Of a DNA stretch of 64,000 bases, positions 1-10,800 are shown piece by piece. The stretch's first letter is position 1, and every line of letters starts with the position of its first letter. Location of the stretch: positions 166,905-230,904 of the forward strand of contig NZ_JAFVMH010000006.1 of the NCBI RefSeq assembly GCF_017377735.1. The letters run 5' to 3'. Made by a program: the position numbers and the translations under genes. Source of the stretch: Acetobacter garciniae. Lineage in GTDB: Bacteria; Pseudomonadota; Alphaproteobacteria; Acetobacterales; Acetobacteraceae. Under the pieces are notes generated by a model. The model had not been told where the DNA came from, did no database searches, and saw nothing but the letters and a program-made list of their open reading frames with translations.

Positions 1-893
<893 letters not shown>

Positions 894-930
894 AGCCGCG
901 TTTCTCGAATAATCGGGAAATGGCGGAAAA

Positions 931-1236
931 TCAATGCGTCCAGTTCTGGATACGATCCGAACGGAAATTGTCCGCGTAAACCTTGGGGCGGCGAATGCGC
1001 GGGTTCGGGGCTTCGACCTCGCAGGGGATATTCTCGCGCGCGGCGTAGTCCAGGGCGGCCTCGCATGTGTCGAAGAACAGCCTGATCTGCGATTGCGGAT
1101 CGGCGCTGCCGGTCCAGCCCATGAGCGCGTCCTGCCGACGCGGGGCAGATTGTCCGTAGTCCAAAATCCATTCCCGCGTTCCCGCAAGACCGGACTGACC
1201 TGCTGGCTTGGATTGTCTATAGATACGCGCGGCCAT
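931..1236 (-). CDS. ETC complex I accessory subunit (NDUFS4/NDUFA4-type)
   Basis: Predicted 101-aa accessory subunit of respiratory complex I (alphaproteobacterial homologue of mitochondrial NDUFS4, the 18-kDa subunit). It starts MAARIYRQSK, contains W-x-L/G-W segments (REWILDYG, LMGWTGSAD) and ends in a segment with ENIPCEVE and the RPKVYADNF-type tail characteristic of the family. The ATG at 1236 is chosen because GGGAGG lies about 6 nt upstream; the frame stays open upstream but would run into the tRNA-Pro gene. It sits alone between tRNA-Arg and tRNA-Pro rather than in the nuo operon, as is usual for this accessory subunit. Confidence 0.85.
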   Translation of the reverse strand: MAARIYRQSKPAGQSGLAGTREWILDYGQSAPRRQDALMGWTGSADPQSQIRLFFDTCEAALDYAARENIPCEVEAPNPRIRRPKVYADNFRSDRIQNWTH

Positions 1237-1258
1237 GGTGTGCCTCCCGCTTTGTCTA

Positions 1259-1335
1259 TGGTCGGGGCGCCCGGACTCGAACCGGGGGCCTCGTGTACCC
1301 AAAACACGCGCGCTACCAGGCTGCGCCACGCCCCG
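1259..1335 (-). tRNA. tRNA-Pro (anticodon TGG)
   Basis: Full 77-nt cloverleaf on the minus strand. Acceptor CGGGGCG/CGCCCCG, D arm GCGC..GCGC, anticodon stem CGTGT/ACACG with loop TTTGGGT (anticodon TGG), T arm CCCGG-TTCGAGT-CCGGG, discriminator A and encoded CCA. Reads CCA and, by wobble, other proline codons. Confidence 0.97.
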
Positions 1336-1393
1336 AATGAGCCGGAACCTAGGCCCCTATTGCACCTGTGGCAAGGGCCGGTCGGGTAAAAAT

Positions 1394-1879
1394 TCAGCCA
1401 GCGGAGGGTTTTTGTCCCGCAACGAGTGGCGGCACGAAAAGGGGTGCCGTATCCCACGGGAACAGCACCCATGTCTCCTGCGGGACTTCGGTCACGAACA
1501 GGTCTGTCAGCGCGCGCCCTGCAGGCTTTGCATACAGGCAGGCAAAGCATGCATGGGGCAGGCGTTCGCGCACCAGACGGGCCGTCACACCGGAATCCAC
1601 CAGGTCATCGATGACCAGGAACCCATCCCCATTGCCTGCTGCTTCGGGCTGCTTGACGATACTGGGCTCGCCCTTGTCTTCCTCGTCATAGGTTACGACG
1701 GATATGGTCTCGACCAGGCGGCACCCCAGTTCACGTGCGACAATGGCCGCAGGGATCATCCCGCCGCGCGTTACCGCCACAATCCCGCGCAGCGGCATGC
1801 GCGGCACCAGCATGCTGGCAAGGCTGCGCGCGTCGCGGTGCAGTTGGTCCCATGTGACGGTGGCGTAGGTGACAGCCAT
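1394..1879 (-). CDS. gpt: Xanthine-guanine phosphoribosyltransferase
   Basis: 161-aa type I phosphoribosyltransferase of purine salvage, transferring phosphoribose from PRPP to guanine or xanthine. The PRPP loop VTRGGMIPA is near residue 38 and the second signature FLVIDDLVDSGVTA (the acidic pair binding PRPP ribose) is near residue 89. The C-terminal FPWDTAPL resembles the Gpt tail that stacks on the base. The ATG at 1879 has AAGGG about 7 nt upstream. The length matches the small cytosolic XGPRT family (about 150-160 aa). Confidence 0.92.
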   Translation of the reverse strand: MAVTYATVTWDQLHRDARSLASMLVPRMPLRGIVAVTRGGMIPAAIVARELGCRLVETISVVTYDEEDKGEPSIVKQPEAAGNGDGFLVIDDLVDSGVTARLVRERLPHACFACLYAKPAGRALTDLFVTEVPQETWVLFPWDTAPLFVPPLVAGQKPSAG

Positions 1880-2010
1880 ATTTCGTGCCCTTTGTTCGTA
1901 AACACCCGCAGGCCATGCCAGGGGCCTGCTTACAGGCTATGCCGCATGGACGTGCATGGGCAACCCAGTGCGCCCGCAGCGACCGGGGCCGTCCGCGCAG
2001 GCCTGTCGTC

Positions 2011-3336
2011 CTAGGGCCGGCCCACGGACTGGTAGAGAAAGCCCGCGGCCCGCATGGCAGCCGGGTCAAAAATATTGCGCAGGTCGACAATGGCTTTCGT
2101 GCGCATCCGCTGTGCCAGAACCTCGGGCGAAAGGGCGCGAAAAATGTTCCATTCCGTCAGGACAACCAGCACATCCGCGTCCTGCGCTGCCTCCATGGCG
2201 TCTGCACAATATATCACGTCGGGGGGCAGAAGCGCCCGGGCGGCGTCCATGCCCACCGGGTCATAGGCGCGCAGGGTGGCTCCTGCCTCGGCCAGGCGAT
2301 GCAGGATGGGGATGGAGGCGGATTCCCGCATGTCATCGGTTTCGGGCTTGAAGGTCAGGCCCAGCACGGCAATGGTCCGGCCAACGACCGAGCCACCACA
2401 GGCCGCGATAATGCGCCCGGCCATGGCGGCCTTGCGGGCTTCGTTCACCTGCACCGTGGTTTCCACCAGGCGGCACCCGCTCTGGTTTTCCTGCGCGATA
2501 CGCGACAGGGCAAGCGTATCCTTGGGGAAGCACGACCCCCCATAGCCCGGTCCGGGGCTGAGAAAACGGCGACCGATACGCGCGTCCAGCCCCATGCCAC
2601 GGGCCAGGTCTTCCACATCCGCGCCCAGTTTCTCGCACAGATCGGCCATTTCGTTGATGAAGGAAATCTTCATCGCCAGGAAGGAATTGGCCGCGTATTT
2701 GGTCAGTTCCGCCGTTTCCAGCCCGGTAAACACCAGGGGAGCCGCCGCCTGCACCAGTGGCCGGTAAACCTGCCGCATGACATTTTCAGCCCGCCCCGCC
2801 CGTTCAGGCTGCGTCTGGTCCAGACCGATGATCACGCGGTCGGGGCGCATGAAATCGTCAATGGCGCTGCCTTCGCGCAGGAATTCGGGGTTGGACGCCA
2901 CGTCGAAATCCAGGTCCGGGCGCACGTTGCGAATAATCTGGGCAATCCGGCGGCTGCTGCCCACCGGCACGGTCGATTTGGTGACAATCACCGCATAACC
3001 GGTCAGGGCCTGGGCAATCTGGCGGGCCGCGGCATGCACATATTGCAGGTCGGCAGCCCCATCGCCATTGCGCGGCGGCGTGCCCACTGCAATGAAAACC
3101 GCCTGCGCCCCGGTCACGGCGGTGGCGATATCATCGCCAAATACAAGCCGCCCGGCCTGGGTATTGGAGATGACAAGCGCGTCCAGCCCTGGTTCATAAA
3201 TGGGAATGCGCCCTTCGCGCAATGCGGCCAGCCGCTGCGGATTGGTTTCCACCACAGAGACATGCATGCCGAATTCGGCAAAACACGCCGCAGAAACCAG
3301 CCCGACATATCCGCCACCAATCATGGCTATGCGCAC
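2011..3336 (-). CDS. ugd: UDP-glucose 6-dehydrogenase
   Basis: Two-step NAD-dependent oxidation of UDP-glucose to UDP-glucuronate, a precursor of acidic exopolysaccharides and lipid A/LPS sugars. The N-terminal Rossmann motif is IAMIGGGYVGLVSA, followed by STVPVGSSRR, SNPEFLREGSAI and the active-site segment GPGYGGSCFPKDTLAL with the catalytic cysteine; FKPETDDMRESASIP is in the C-terminal domain. I prefer the GTG at 3336 (441 aa) because GGGAGA lies 7 nt upstream and the protein then begins at the Rossmann strand. ATG codons at 3351 and 3378 are in frame but add an unconserved leader. Divergent from the next gene. Confidence 0.93.
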   Translation of the reverse strand: MRIAMIGGGYVGLVSAACFAEFGMHVSVVETNPQRLAALREGRIPIYEPGLDALVISNTQAGRLVFGDDIATAVTGAQAVFIAVGTPPRNGDGAADLQYVHAAARQIAQALTGYAVIVTKSTVPVGSSRRIAQIIRNVRPDLDFDVASNPEFLREGSAIDDFMRPDRVIIGLDQTQPERAGRAENVMRQVYRPLVQAAAPLVFTGLETAELTKYAANSFLAMKISFINEMADLCEKLGADVEDLARGMGLDARIGRRFLSPGPGYGGSCFPKDTLALSRIAQENQSGCRLVETTVQVNEARKAAMAGRIIAACGGSVVGRTIAVLGLTFKPETDDMRESASIPILHRLAEAGATLRAYDPVGMDAARALLPPDVIYCADAMEAAQDADVLVVLTEWNIFRALSPEVLAQRMRTKAIVDLRNIFDPAAMRAAGFLYQSVGRP

Positions 3337-3652
3337 GAGATTTTCTCCCATTCCGATACCCGTACCACGTCGTGCCAACCAGAAAGCCCGACCCCGGCAG
3401 ACATGCCCGCAATGCCCGCCGGGCGCAATGCGTCAGAGCTATTTCCCACACCATAAAATGGCTCGCCCAAGCAGCCCCCAGGCAAGCACCTGGCAGCAAC
3501 CCCGCACGAACGCCCCACACACAGCCCCGCCCAAAGGGCAATGGCGAGCCTCCGCGTCCTCACCGCGAACACAGACCAAACTTCGCAAATTTATATTCCC
3601 CGGCTTCAACCCTGCCCCATACGGGGCGTTATAACTGCAGGAGGACCAAGCC
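3337..3652. other. Intergenic region between ugd and a small acidic-protein gene
   Basis: 316 bp between divergently transcribed genes; it must carry both promoters. I see no convincing -35/-10 pair, repeat or RNA gene. The frames that stay open across it have unlikely composition. Confidence 0.6.
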
Positions 3653-3793
3653 ATGACCAAACCGAAAAAAGACCCCCCGCCATCCAAGGAAGAACGCGAT
3701 CTGGACGAAGCCCTGGAAGAGAGCTTTCCCGCCAGTGACCCTCCGTCACACGAAGATCCGGACAAGAACATCGAAAAGAATACTAAACCTTAA
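3653..3793 (+). CDS. Small acidic protein with LDEALEESFPASDPPS motif
   Basis: 46-aa charged, soluble protein that is too small for most gene callers. It has an ideal AGGAGG ribosome site 7 nt before its ATG. The lysine/proline-rich start (MTKPKKDPPP) leads into a 16-residue core LDEALEESFPASDPPS and a charged tail. I recall this core from short uncharacterised alphaproteobacterial proteins and from the ends of some stress-related proteins; its function is unknown to me. A perfect hairpin terminator follows at 3838-3866. It is free-standing, not in an operon. Confidence 0.75.
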   Translation: MTKPKKDPPPSKEERDLDEALEESFPASDPPSHEDPDKNIEKNTKP

Positions 3794-3837
3794 GAAAATA
3801 AACTCTAACAATGAAATATTTGACGGGAAATTTTACT

Positions 3838-3866
3838 AAAAACGAGTCTACACTTAACTCGTTTTT
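3838..3866. terminator. Bidirectional rho-independent terminator
   Basis: Perfect 10-bp inverted repeat AAAAACGAGT - 9 nt - ACTCGTTTTT. The A and T runs on the two sides make it usable from both strands. It lies between the convergent small acidic-protein gene and the DUF2075 gene. Confidence 0.85.
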
Positions 3867-3890
3867 ACGAGAAAATTAGCCCCTTACAAA

Positions 3891-5873
3891 TCAACGTTTT
3901 GCTTCACTCGTATCATGTAAAAGGGGTAAGCCGCAGCGTTGAAGGAAGCGGTACGTCTCATCATAAAAATGGGGCGGCCGTGTCCAATCGTTAGTGTCGC
4001 CGGGCGGGACTACAATAATCATACCTTGCCGTGCGCGCGTTAGAATAACGCGATAAGCGTTTTTAAGATAAAGCTTTCGATTCACGTCGTTGATGGCTTG
4101 CCACTTACTGCCTTTGAATGCTTGGCTAACCCAATGTTCGCCGTTGTGGTGCAAATCACCATCCCAGCATATGCCGGCCCAATCAAGTTCGAGCCCTTGC
4201 ACGGCAAATTCGCTTGCCACGTCCTCCATATAAAAAGACGACCGCACATCAGAGGCATCATTGAGGAACCAATTAGGTGGATCAATCGCAGCTTTTATAT
4301 AAATGCCGATGGGTCGTAAACGCTGCGCACCAGAAGATGCGATCAAACCGTAACGCTCTGTCCCCCTCGCCTTTTGGCGAAGCCAGGCGCGTGCTGCGCC
4401 AATGTCACGAGTAAGGTAAATGGGGTAGCTTTTCAGGATTTGAGCGTAAGTGGCCCGAGCGGCTATTGGGTTGTTATCGACAACATGCCCCACAAAATCA
4501 GATAAAGCTTCTGCACGGAAAGAGCGCATTGATACCGCTAAATGCAAATGCTCATCTTGATGCACGCGTGCCGAGAGAAGGAAGCGCGCCACTTCGGCGC
4601 CAGCGTTATAGTCCGGCAAGGTGATGCGCGGCGACACATATACATCCCAATGCCCAAAACGTGTCTCCAGCGCATGAATCCATTCCGATATTCCGGCCTC
4701 ACCAGTGTTAATCTCCTGCCCGCCCCCAACTAGACAGACGATGACACACCAGTCTGGATGACGATCCATAACACTAATCAGAAATTCGGGCTCTGACACA
4801 TTAAAGTCTGCTTGGCCGCGTTTACGCTGCATGAAGGCAGATGCCTGCTGGCGGGTCCAAGCACGCTGCGCCTCATCAAAGACCACGACCTTCTCAACAG
4901 GGACAACTTGATTACCGACATAATGATCGCGGAAATGATGAATATTTTGTACAAAGCTGCGTACCTCGCGTTCGGCTTGCGCCTTGGAAATATCATCCCG
5001 AGCAGCTTTATCGCGCGCCAAGGCTTCCCGCAGCACATCCACCAAGGGGCCGTTGCCCGATAGGAACACGGCGTGTTCGTCGCTGTGGTTTTCGCCGCGA
5101 TGGGTTGCAATGTTAAGCCCAGCTAGGGTTTTACCAGATCCAGGCACTCCCGTAACAAAGCAGATCGCCTTCCGCCCCGTCTGCTGAGCGGCATCAATTA
5201 CGGCACTTACACTAGCACTAGTTTGCCGAAGATTTTTCGCACCGGCATCCGAACGGGCGATATCAGCAACATTGTGGGTGCGATAAAGCGTTTGGGCTGC
5301 TTCAATAATTGTCGGCGTGGGTTTGTAGCCCGCATCCCTCCAACAGTGCTCATCTAACGCTGGAAAGGCTTGGCAATGAATAACATGACGTAAAAAAGCG
5401 CCAAGATCAGCAGCGTTGGTCCGCATGGGTTGTGCCACCATATCCTGTGCAAAAATTGGCGACTGAAACGGGACGGCACCGGCTGCGGTGGCAATCAGAA
5501 CCGGCACAACCGGTAATCCATGGCTTCCTTCATGAAAATTTTTCAGATCGAGAGCATAATCTTCAACCTGGATAAGTCCCCCACGCCCATAATCTTGCGC
5601 GCCAACTTTGAACTCGAGAACAAAAACAATTCCACCCACTAAAACTACAGCGTCTGCACGCTTACCCATACGCGGGATGTAACATTCTAAAAAAAGAGTG
5701 CCTGCCAAACGTGAAAGAGCGGCTTTTAGGATTCTGATTTGTTCCGTCCAAGCAAAACGCTGCTGTTTATCAAGGTCATGATGATGGCAACTAGTCAGTA
5801 TTCCAAGAATACGGGCCTCATCATCCTCGCAAAATTGCCGGATTGCACCGTGGTAATAGGCTTTAATACCCAC
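3891..5873 (-). CDS. DUF2075 / Schlafen group 3-type helicase with N-terminal nuclease-like domain
   Basis: 660-aa protein. Residues about 60-95 carry a PD-(D/E)XK-like core (D74, E87-F-K89: KRADAVVLVGG then FVLEFKVG), suggesting a nuclease. Residues 242-249 are a Walker A (GVPGSGKT), 333-336 a Walker B (DEAQ), and near the C-terminus EFAVQGLELDWAG and NAYRVILTRARQGM resemble SF1 helicase motifs V/VI. This order matches DUF2075 proteins, often found in defence or mobile contexts; no antiviral role is shown here. The start is GTG at 5873: an in-frame TGA lies just 6 nt upstream, so it is the first possible start, and its ribosome site is weak. Base composition is visibly more AT-rich than the neighbours. 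No partner gene is adjacent. Confidence 0.8.
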   Translation of the reverse strand: MGIKAYYHGAIRQFCEDDEARILGILTSCHHHDLDKQQRFAWTEQIRILKAALSRLAGTLFLECYIPRMGKRADAVVLVGGIVFVLEFKVGAQDYGRGGLIQVEDYALDLKNFHEGSHGLPVVPVLIATAAGAVPFQSPIFAQDMVAQPMRTNAADLGAFLRHVIHCQAFPALDEHCWRDAGYKPTPTIIEAAQTLYRTHNVADIARSDAGAKNLRQTSASVSAVIDAAQQTGRKAICFVTGVPGSGKTLAGLNIATHRGENHSDEHAVFLSGNGPLVDVLREALARDKAARDDISKAQAEREVRSFVQNIHHFRDHYVGNQVVPVEKVVVFDEAQRAWTRQQASAFMQRKRGQADFNVSEPEFLISVMDRHPDWCVIVCLVGGGQEINTGEAGISEWIHALETRFGHWDVYVSPRITLPDYNAGAEVARFLLSARVHQDEHLHLAVSMRSFRAEALSDFVGHVVDNNPIAARATYAQILKSYPIYLTRDIGAARAWLRQKARGTERYGLIASSGAQRLRPIGIYIKAAIDPPNWFLNDASDVRSSFYMEDVASEFAVQGLELDWAGICWDGDLHHNGEHWVSQAFKGSKWQAINDVNRKLYLKNAYRVILTRARQGMIIVVPPGDTNDWTRPPHFYDETYRFLQRCGLPLLHDTSEAKR

Positions 5874-6033
5874 AGCTCATATATCCGCGCAGCAAAAACA
5901 AACCACGATATCAATTGTCCAGTCAGGTATAAGAAATGGCAAATCCATATCTAAAAACCAATCGGCAATGACCATCCCAGCGCTGAAAGAACCCGTTTCA
6001 TGAAGGCGACTATATTTAGAATCGACATCGAAC

Positions 6034-6123
6034 TGGCGGATGGGGTGGGATTCGAACCCACGGTACGGTTCCCCGCACGCTGGTTTTCAAGACCAGTTCC
6101 TTAAACCGCTCGGACACCCATCC
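6034..6123 (-). tRNA. tRNA-Ser (anticodon TGA)
   Basis: 90-nt class II tRNA on the minus strand with a long variable arm. Acceptor GGATGGG/CCCATCC, anticodon stem CTGGT/ACCAG with loop CTTGAAA (anticodon TGA), T arm GTGGG-TTCGAAT-CCCAC, discriminator G and encoded CCA. Its 3' end faces the lower-GC DUF2075 insert. Confidence 0.96.
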
Positions 6124-6274
6124 TCGCCATGGAGGTGAGGGCCTTATAAGCAGGATGTGCGGCGGCTGTCCAGCGGGGGAAGACTGCGGGCCGGGGCACC
6201 TGGGCGCTTGCCCTTCGGGCGTGGGGACTGTACAAGCCCCATCCTAAATAGCCATTCCTCTTGGGAACTGAAGT

Positions 6275-6841
6275 ATGAAACAGCAGGCAAACCTGATCCG
6301 CGCCGGTCAGGTCATTGAACATGACGGTCGCCGGTGGACGGTGCTGAAGCAGCAGATCATTACCCCGGGCAAGGGTGGCGCCTTCATCCAGGTGGAAATG
6401 CGCGACCTGAAAACCGGCAACAAGACCAACGAACGCTGGCGCACGGCCGATACGGTCGAACGGCTGATGACCGAGGACAAGGAATATCTCTATTCCTATA
6501 CCGACGGTGACATGCTGGTGCTGATGGACCCCGAAACCTTCGAGCAGCTGACCCTGCCCGTGTCCATCCTGGGCGACCAGGCCCCCTTCATCCAGGACAA
6601 CATGACGCTGAACCTGCATCTGGTGGAAGGCGATCCGGTCAGTGTGGACCTGCCGCCGCATGTCACGCTGGAAGTGGTCGAGGCCGACCCGGTGGTCAAG
6701 GGACAGACCGCAAGCTCGTCCTACAAGCCTGCCAAGCTTTCCAACGGCGTCAAGACCATGGTACCCCCCTTTATTGAAGCGGGTGAGCGTATCGTGGTGC
6801 GTACGGAAGACAGTTCCTACGTGGAACGCGCCAAGAACTGA
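6275..6841 (+). CDS. efp: Elongation factor P
   Basis: 188-aa translation factor that binds between the P and E sites and rescues ribosomes stalled at polyproline. KOW-like N-domain, then two OB domains. The loop TPGKGGAF places Lys33 at the position that is lysylated (K34 in E. coli). The C-terminal region (SSYKPAKLSNGVKTMVPPFI, GERIVVRTEDSSYVERA) is strongly canonical. The length is typical. Followed 39 nt later by suhB, an order seen in other alphaproteobacteria. No EpmA/EpmB modification genes are in this window. Confidence 0.97.
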   Translation: MKQQANLIRAGQVIEHDGRRWTVLKQQIITPGKGGAFIQVEMRDLKTGNKTNERWRTADTVERLMTEDKEYLYSYTDGDMLVLMDPETFEQLTLPVSILGDQAPFIQDNMTLNLHLVEGDPVSVDLPPHVTLEVVEADPVVKGQTASSSYKPAKLSNGVKTMVPPFIEAGERIVVRTEDSSYVERAKN

Positions 6842-6880
6842 TCTTTCCGCCCCTACACCCAGAGCAGGACAAAAAACACA

Positions 6881-7717
6881 GTGGCCATGCGTCTTTCCCC
6901 CGTCATGATGGTGATGCAAACCGCAGCCCAGAAGGCGGCCAAGCGTCTGTTGCGCGACTTCAACGAAGTCGAGCAGCTTCAGGTCAGCATCAAGGGACCG
7001 GGGGACTTTGTCTCCCAGGCTGACCTGCGCGCGGAACAGACGCTGCGTGAAGAGCTGGAGCGCGCGCGCCCCGGCTATGCTTTCCTCATGGAAGAATCCG
7101 GTGCCTCGGGCAGCGACAACTGGACCTGGCGCTGGGTGGTGGACCCGCTGGACGGCACTACCAACTTCCTGCACGGCATTCCGCACTGGGCCATTTCCAT
7201 CGGCCTGCAACGTCGCCTGCCCGATGGCCGGGTCGAACTGGCGGCGGGGCTGGTGTACAACCCGGCGGCGGGTGAGATGTTCTGGGCGGAAAAAGGCGTT
7301 GGCGCCTTCCTGAACGAACGGCGGCTGCGCGTGTCGGCCCGGCGCGACATGCAGGAATCCGTGTTCGCCACGGGCATTCCCTTCGCCAAGGTGCCCGCGC
7401 GCATGCGTCTGCCTTTTGCGCGCGTCATGGGCAACCTGATGCCGCGCGTGGCGGGTATCCGGCGCTTTGGTGCCGCTGCCCTCGACCTGGCCTGGGTCGC
7501 GGCCGGGCGGTACGAAGGCTATTGGGAATTCGGCATCAAGCCGTGGGATTGTGCGGCAGGGCTGCTGCTGGTGCGCGAAGCCGGTGGCCAGGCGACCGAT
7601 CCCGCCGGGCTCGACCTGGATGACCTGCCCGATGATATCATGGTGGTTGCAGGCAATGCCCATCTTTATGGCAGGCTGCTTGAAACCGTGGCCGACAGCC
7701 TGAAAGACCCGGCCTGA
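6881..7717 (+). CDS. suhB: Inositol monophosphatase family protein
   Basis: About 276-278-aa Mg-dependent, Li-sensitive phosphatase fold; SuhB-type enzymes hydrolyse myo-inositol 1-phosphate and in some bacteria act in ribosomal RNA antitermination. Metal-binding motifs are in order: MEESG (70s region), WVVDPLDGTTNFLHG and, near the C-terminus, EFGIKPWDCAAGLLL. AGGA lies 11 nt before the GTG at 6881; the ATG at 6887 is an equally possible start. Downstream of efp, with its own terminator at 7728-7760. Confidence 0.92.
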   Translation: MAMRLSPVMMVMQTAAQKAAKRLLRDFNEVEQLQVSIKGPGDFVSQADLRAEQTLREELERARPGYAFLMEESGASGSDNWTWRWVVDPLDGTTNFLHGIPHWAISIGLQRRLPDGRVELAAGLVYNPAAGEMFWAEKGVGAFLNERRLRVSARRDMQESVFATGIPFAKVPARMRLPFARVMGNLMPRVAGIRRFGAAALDLAWVAAGRYEGYWEFGIKPWDCAAGLLLVREAGGQATDPAGLDLDDLPDDIMVVAGNAHLYGRLLETVADSLKDPA

Positions 7718-7727
7718 CGATACCGCC

Positions 7728-7760
7728 AAAGCCCGCCCCGCACCCCGTGGCGGGCTTTTG
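7728..7760 (+). terminator. Rho-independent terminator after suhB
   Basis: A 10-bp stem AAAGCCCGCC / GGCGGGCTTT with an 11-nt loop and a T-run. It closes the efp-suhB unit and excludes the upstream GTG at 7760 as the start of the next gene. Confidence 0.88.
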
Positions 7761-7810
7761 TGTGCACGGCCTCTGGCATTACGTGCGGGAATGGCCCATC
7801 TAGGAAGGCC

Positions 7811-10800
7811 ATGTCGCCTTCTTTCCCCTCCGCTCACGACGCACCGGCCCTGGTCAGCCATCGGGGTCTGTTCTCCCTGTTGACCGAAGACGGCGAACTG
7901 CTTTGCCTGAACGCGGGCGAGATACGCGAACGCCTGCACACTATGCCCGCCCTGCTGGTGGTGCATGCACCCTCGCTCGCGCGCAGGCTGGGCCTGCCCC
8001 CACCGGGCCAACCCAGCCCCTGGCTGGACCTGCTGGAACTGTTCGCCTTTGTCCACCCCGCCCGCACGGCGGCCCCCACGCCACGGGGGCTTGCCCTTGC
8101 ATTGGGGCTCGATCACGACACGATCGGCGGGGCGGAGGCGGATCTGCTGCCAAGGCTGCTGTCCTGCCTGCTGGGCGATCTGATGCAGCGCGGCAAGGAC
8201 GGGGGGGAGGTCGCCTATCTGTCAGCCTTCTGCCTGCGCCTGGGCCAGGCGGGCTGGGTGTGGAGCGGCACCGTGGCCGATACGCTGAACCTGCCCGAAC
8301 GGCTGACACCGCGCGGCATGCTGCCCGAAGATGCGTTGCAACCCGCCGATGCGCTGCGCGTGTGGCGCGTCCTGCCCAAATGGGAAGACGCCGCCCAGCG
8401 CCCGCCCCCGGCATCGCACCCCATCAGCGTGGCCGAAGTACGCACGCGCCTGGCTGAACTGCTGGGCCCGCAGGCGGAAAGCCGGGCCGGACAGGCCGAT
8501 TTCGCCAGTGTTTCGGCCTCCGCCTTCGTCCCGCGCGCGGTGCAGGGCGACCCCGCCGTCGTGCTGGCCGAAGCCGGAACGGGCACGGGCAAGACGCTGG
8601 GCTATATCGCCCCCGCCAGCCTGTGGGCGGAACGCAATGGCGGCACGGCGTGGATCAGCACCTATACGCGCCACCTGCAACGCCAGATCGAACAGGAAAC
8701 CCGCCGCCTTTACCCCGACAGCGCCACACACCGGCAGAAAATCGTGCTGCGCAAGGGGCGCGAGAACTATCTGTGCCTGCTGAACATGGAAGAGGCGGTG
8801 AACAGTGCCGCCTCCCGCCCGGCGGCCATTACCATAGCGCTGGTCATGCTGGCGCGCTGGGCGCTGGCCACGGCGGATGGCGACCTGATGGGCGGCGACC
8901 TGCCCGGCTGGTTCGGCGACCTGTTCGGCCAGGGCAACCTGACCGGCGTGGCCGACCGGCGGGGTGAGTGCATTCACGGCGCATGCCCGCATTACCAGCG
9001 CTGCTTTGTGGAACATTCCATTCGTCGCGCCCGCGATGCCGATCTGGTCATTGCCAACCACGCGCTGGTCATGGCGCAGGCCGCCTACGCCCAGGCCGGC
9101 ATGAGTGACGATGCCGATGACAGCGCGGAAACCACGGCCCCGTCGCGCTACGTGTTCGATGAAGGCCACCACCTGGCCGATGCGGCCGATGGCGCATTCA
9201 GCGCCGAACTGTCGGGGCTGGAAACGGCCGAACTCCGGCGCTGGCTGCTGGGGGCGGAGGGCCGCCGCTCCCGCGCGCGCGGGCTTAAACGGCGGTTGGA
9301 CGACCTGGTGGTGGGCCACCCCAAGCTGGAAAGCCCACTGGACGCGGCCCTGATGGCAGCCCACGCCCTGCCCGCACCCGGCTGGTCGACCCGCATGAAC
9401 GACGCGGACCTCCCCCCCAGCGCGGAACCGCCCGACATCGCCCCGTATGAAGCCCCCGCCTTGCGCCCCTCCCATCCCGGCCTGGCGGCAGGTAGCGCCC
9501 CCTCCCCCGCCGGAGCGGATTCGGACGACGCGAACGGGGCGGGGGAACAGGAAACACCGGCCGACAGGCCCGCAACGCCGCCGCAGGAAAGCGGCATGTC
9601 AGGGCAGGAACCTCCGGCAGGCCCGTCCGCACCCCAGATCCCGCCGACCGGTGGGGGCCCATTCGGCGCATCCTTGGCGGGCACACCGCTTTTTCCGGCC
9701 GTGGACGGCGCACAGCCGGTCATGACCAACCCGACGGAAGCCTTCCTGCGCCTGCTCCGCCAGCAGGTGCTGGCCCGTACGCGCGATGGCGGCAAGCAGC
9801 ATGCTTTCGGCGCGCTGGAATGCGACCTGCACCCCCTCCTGCCCGAACTGGCCGAGGCCGGGCAGCAGCTTGCCCGGGCACTCAGCCGCCTGGTCGAGCC
9901 CCTGCGCACCCTGACGGAGCGTTTGCAGGCCCGCTTGCAGGACGAAGCCGATACGCTGGATTCCACAACGCGCGGGCGGATCGAAGCCATGACCCGCGCC
10001 CTGCGCCGCCGCGCCATTTCCCGCCTGGATGCATGGATTACCATGCTAGCGGCCCTGGACGAGCCACCCCAGGCGGGGGCAACCCCGTCGCATGTGCATT
10101 TTATCCGGCTGGAACGGCGCGAACGCCAGCGCATGGGGGAACAGGATGTGGGGCTGCACCGCCACTGGCTGGACCCCACCATTCCCTTTGCGGGGATCAT
10201 GGCCCTGCCCGCCCATGGCATGCTGATTACCTCAGCCACCCTGCGCGACCAGCAGGCGAACAGCACCGATTCGGATAACGAAACCGCGTGGGAAGCGGCG
10301 GAAGCGCGCACGGGGGCCAACCATTTTCCCTCCCCCGCCATTCGCGCAAGCCTGGCCAGCCCCTTCAACTACCGCCAGCAGACCCGCGCGTTTATCGTCT
10401 CTGACGTGGACAATACCAGTATTGTCGATCTTTCAGCGGCATTTCGCACATTGTTCCAGGCTTCCGGCGGGGGTGGGCTTGGCCTGTTCACCGCCATATC
10501 GCGCCTGCGCGGCGTGCATGAACGCATTGCCCCCGACCTGGAACAAAGCGGGCTGCCCCTTTACGCCCAGCATGTGGATGCGATGGACAACAACACGCTG
10601 GTGGATATTTTCCGCACGGAGGAACATGCCTGCCTGCTGGGGACCGACGCCATGCGCGACGGGGTGGATGTACCGGGCAATGCGCTCAGGCTGGTAGTGT
10701 TCGAGCGCGTGCCCTGGCCGCGCCCGGATATTCTGCACCGGGAGCGGCGCATTCACCTGTCCGGCGGGGACCCCAAGGGATTCGACGACCGTATAGCCCG

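Noticed and set aside
3600..3900. Attachment-site copy of the tRNA-Ser 3' end at the other border of the DUF2075 insert
   Set aside because: Read through the region and found no repeat of the tRNA end; no integrase gene either.
7760..7810. Upstream GTG start of the DinG-type helicase
   Set aside because: It falls at the end of the suhB terminator; the ATG at 7811 has its own ribosome site.
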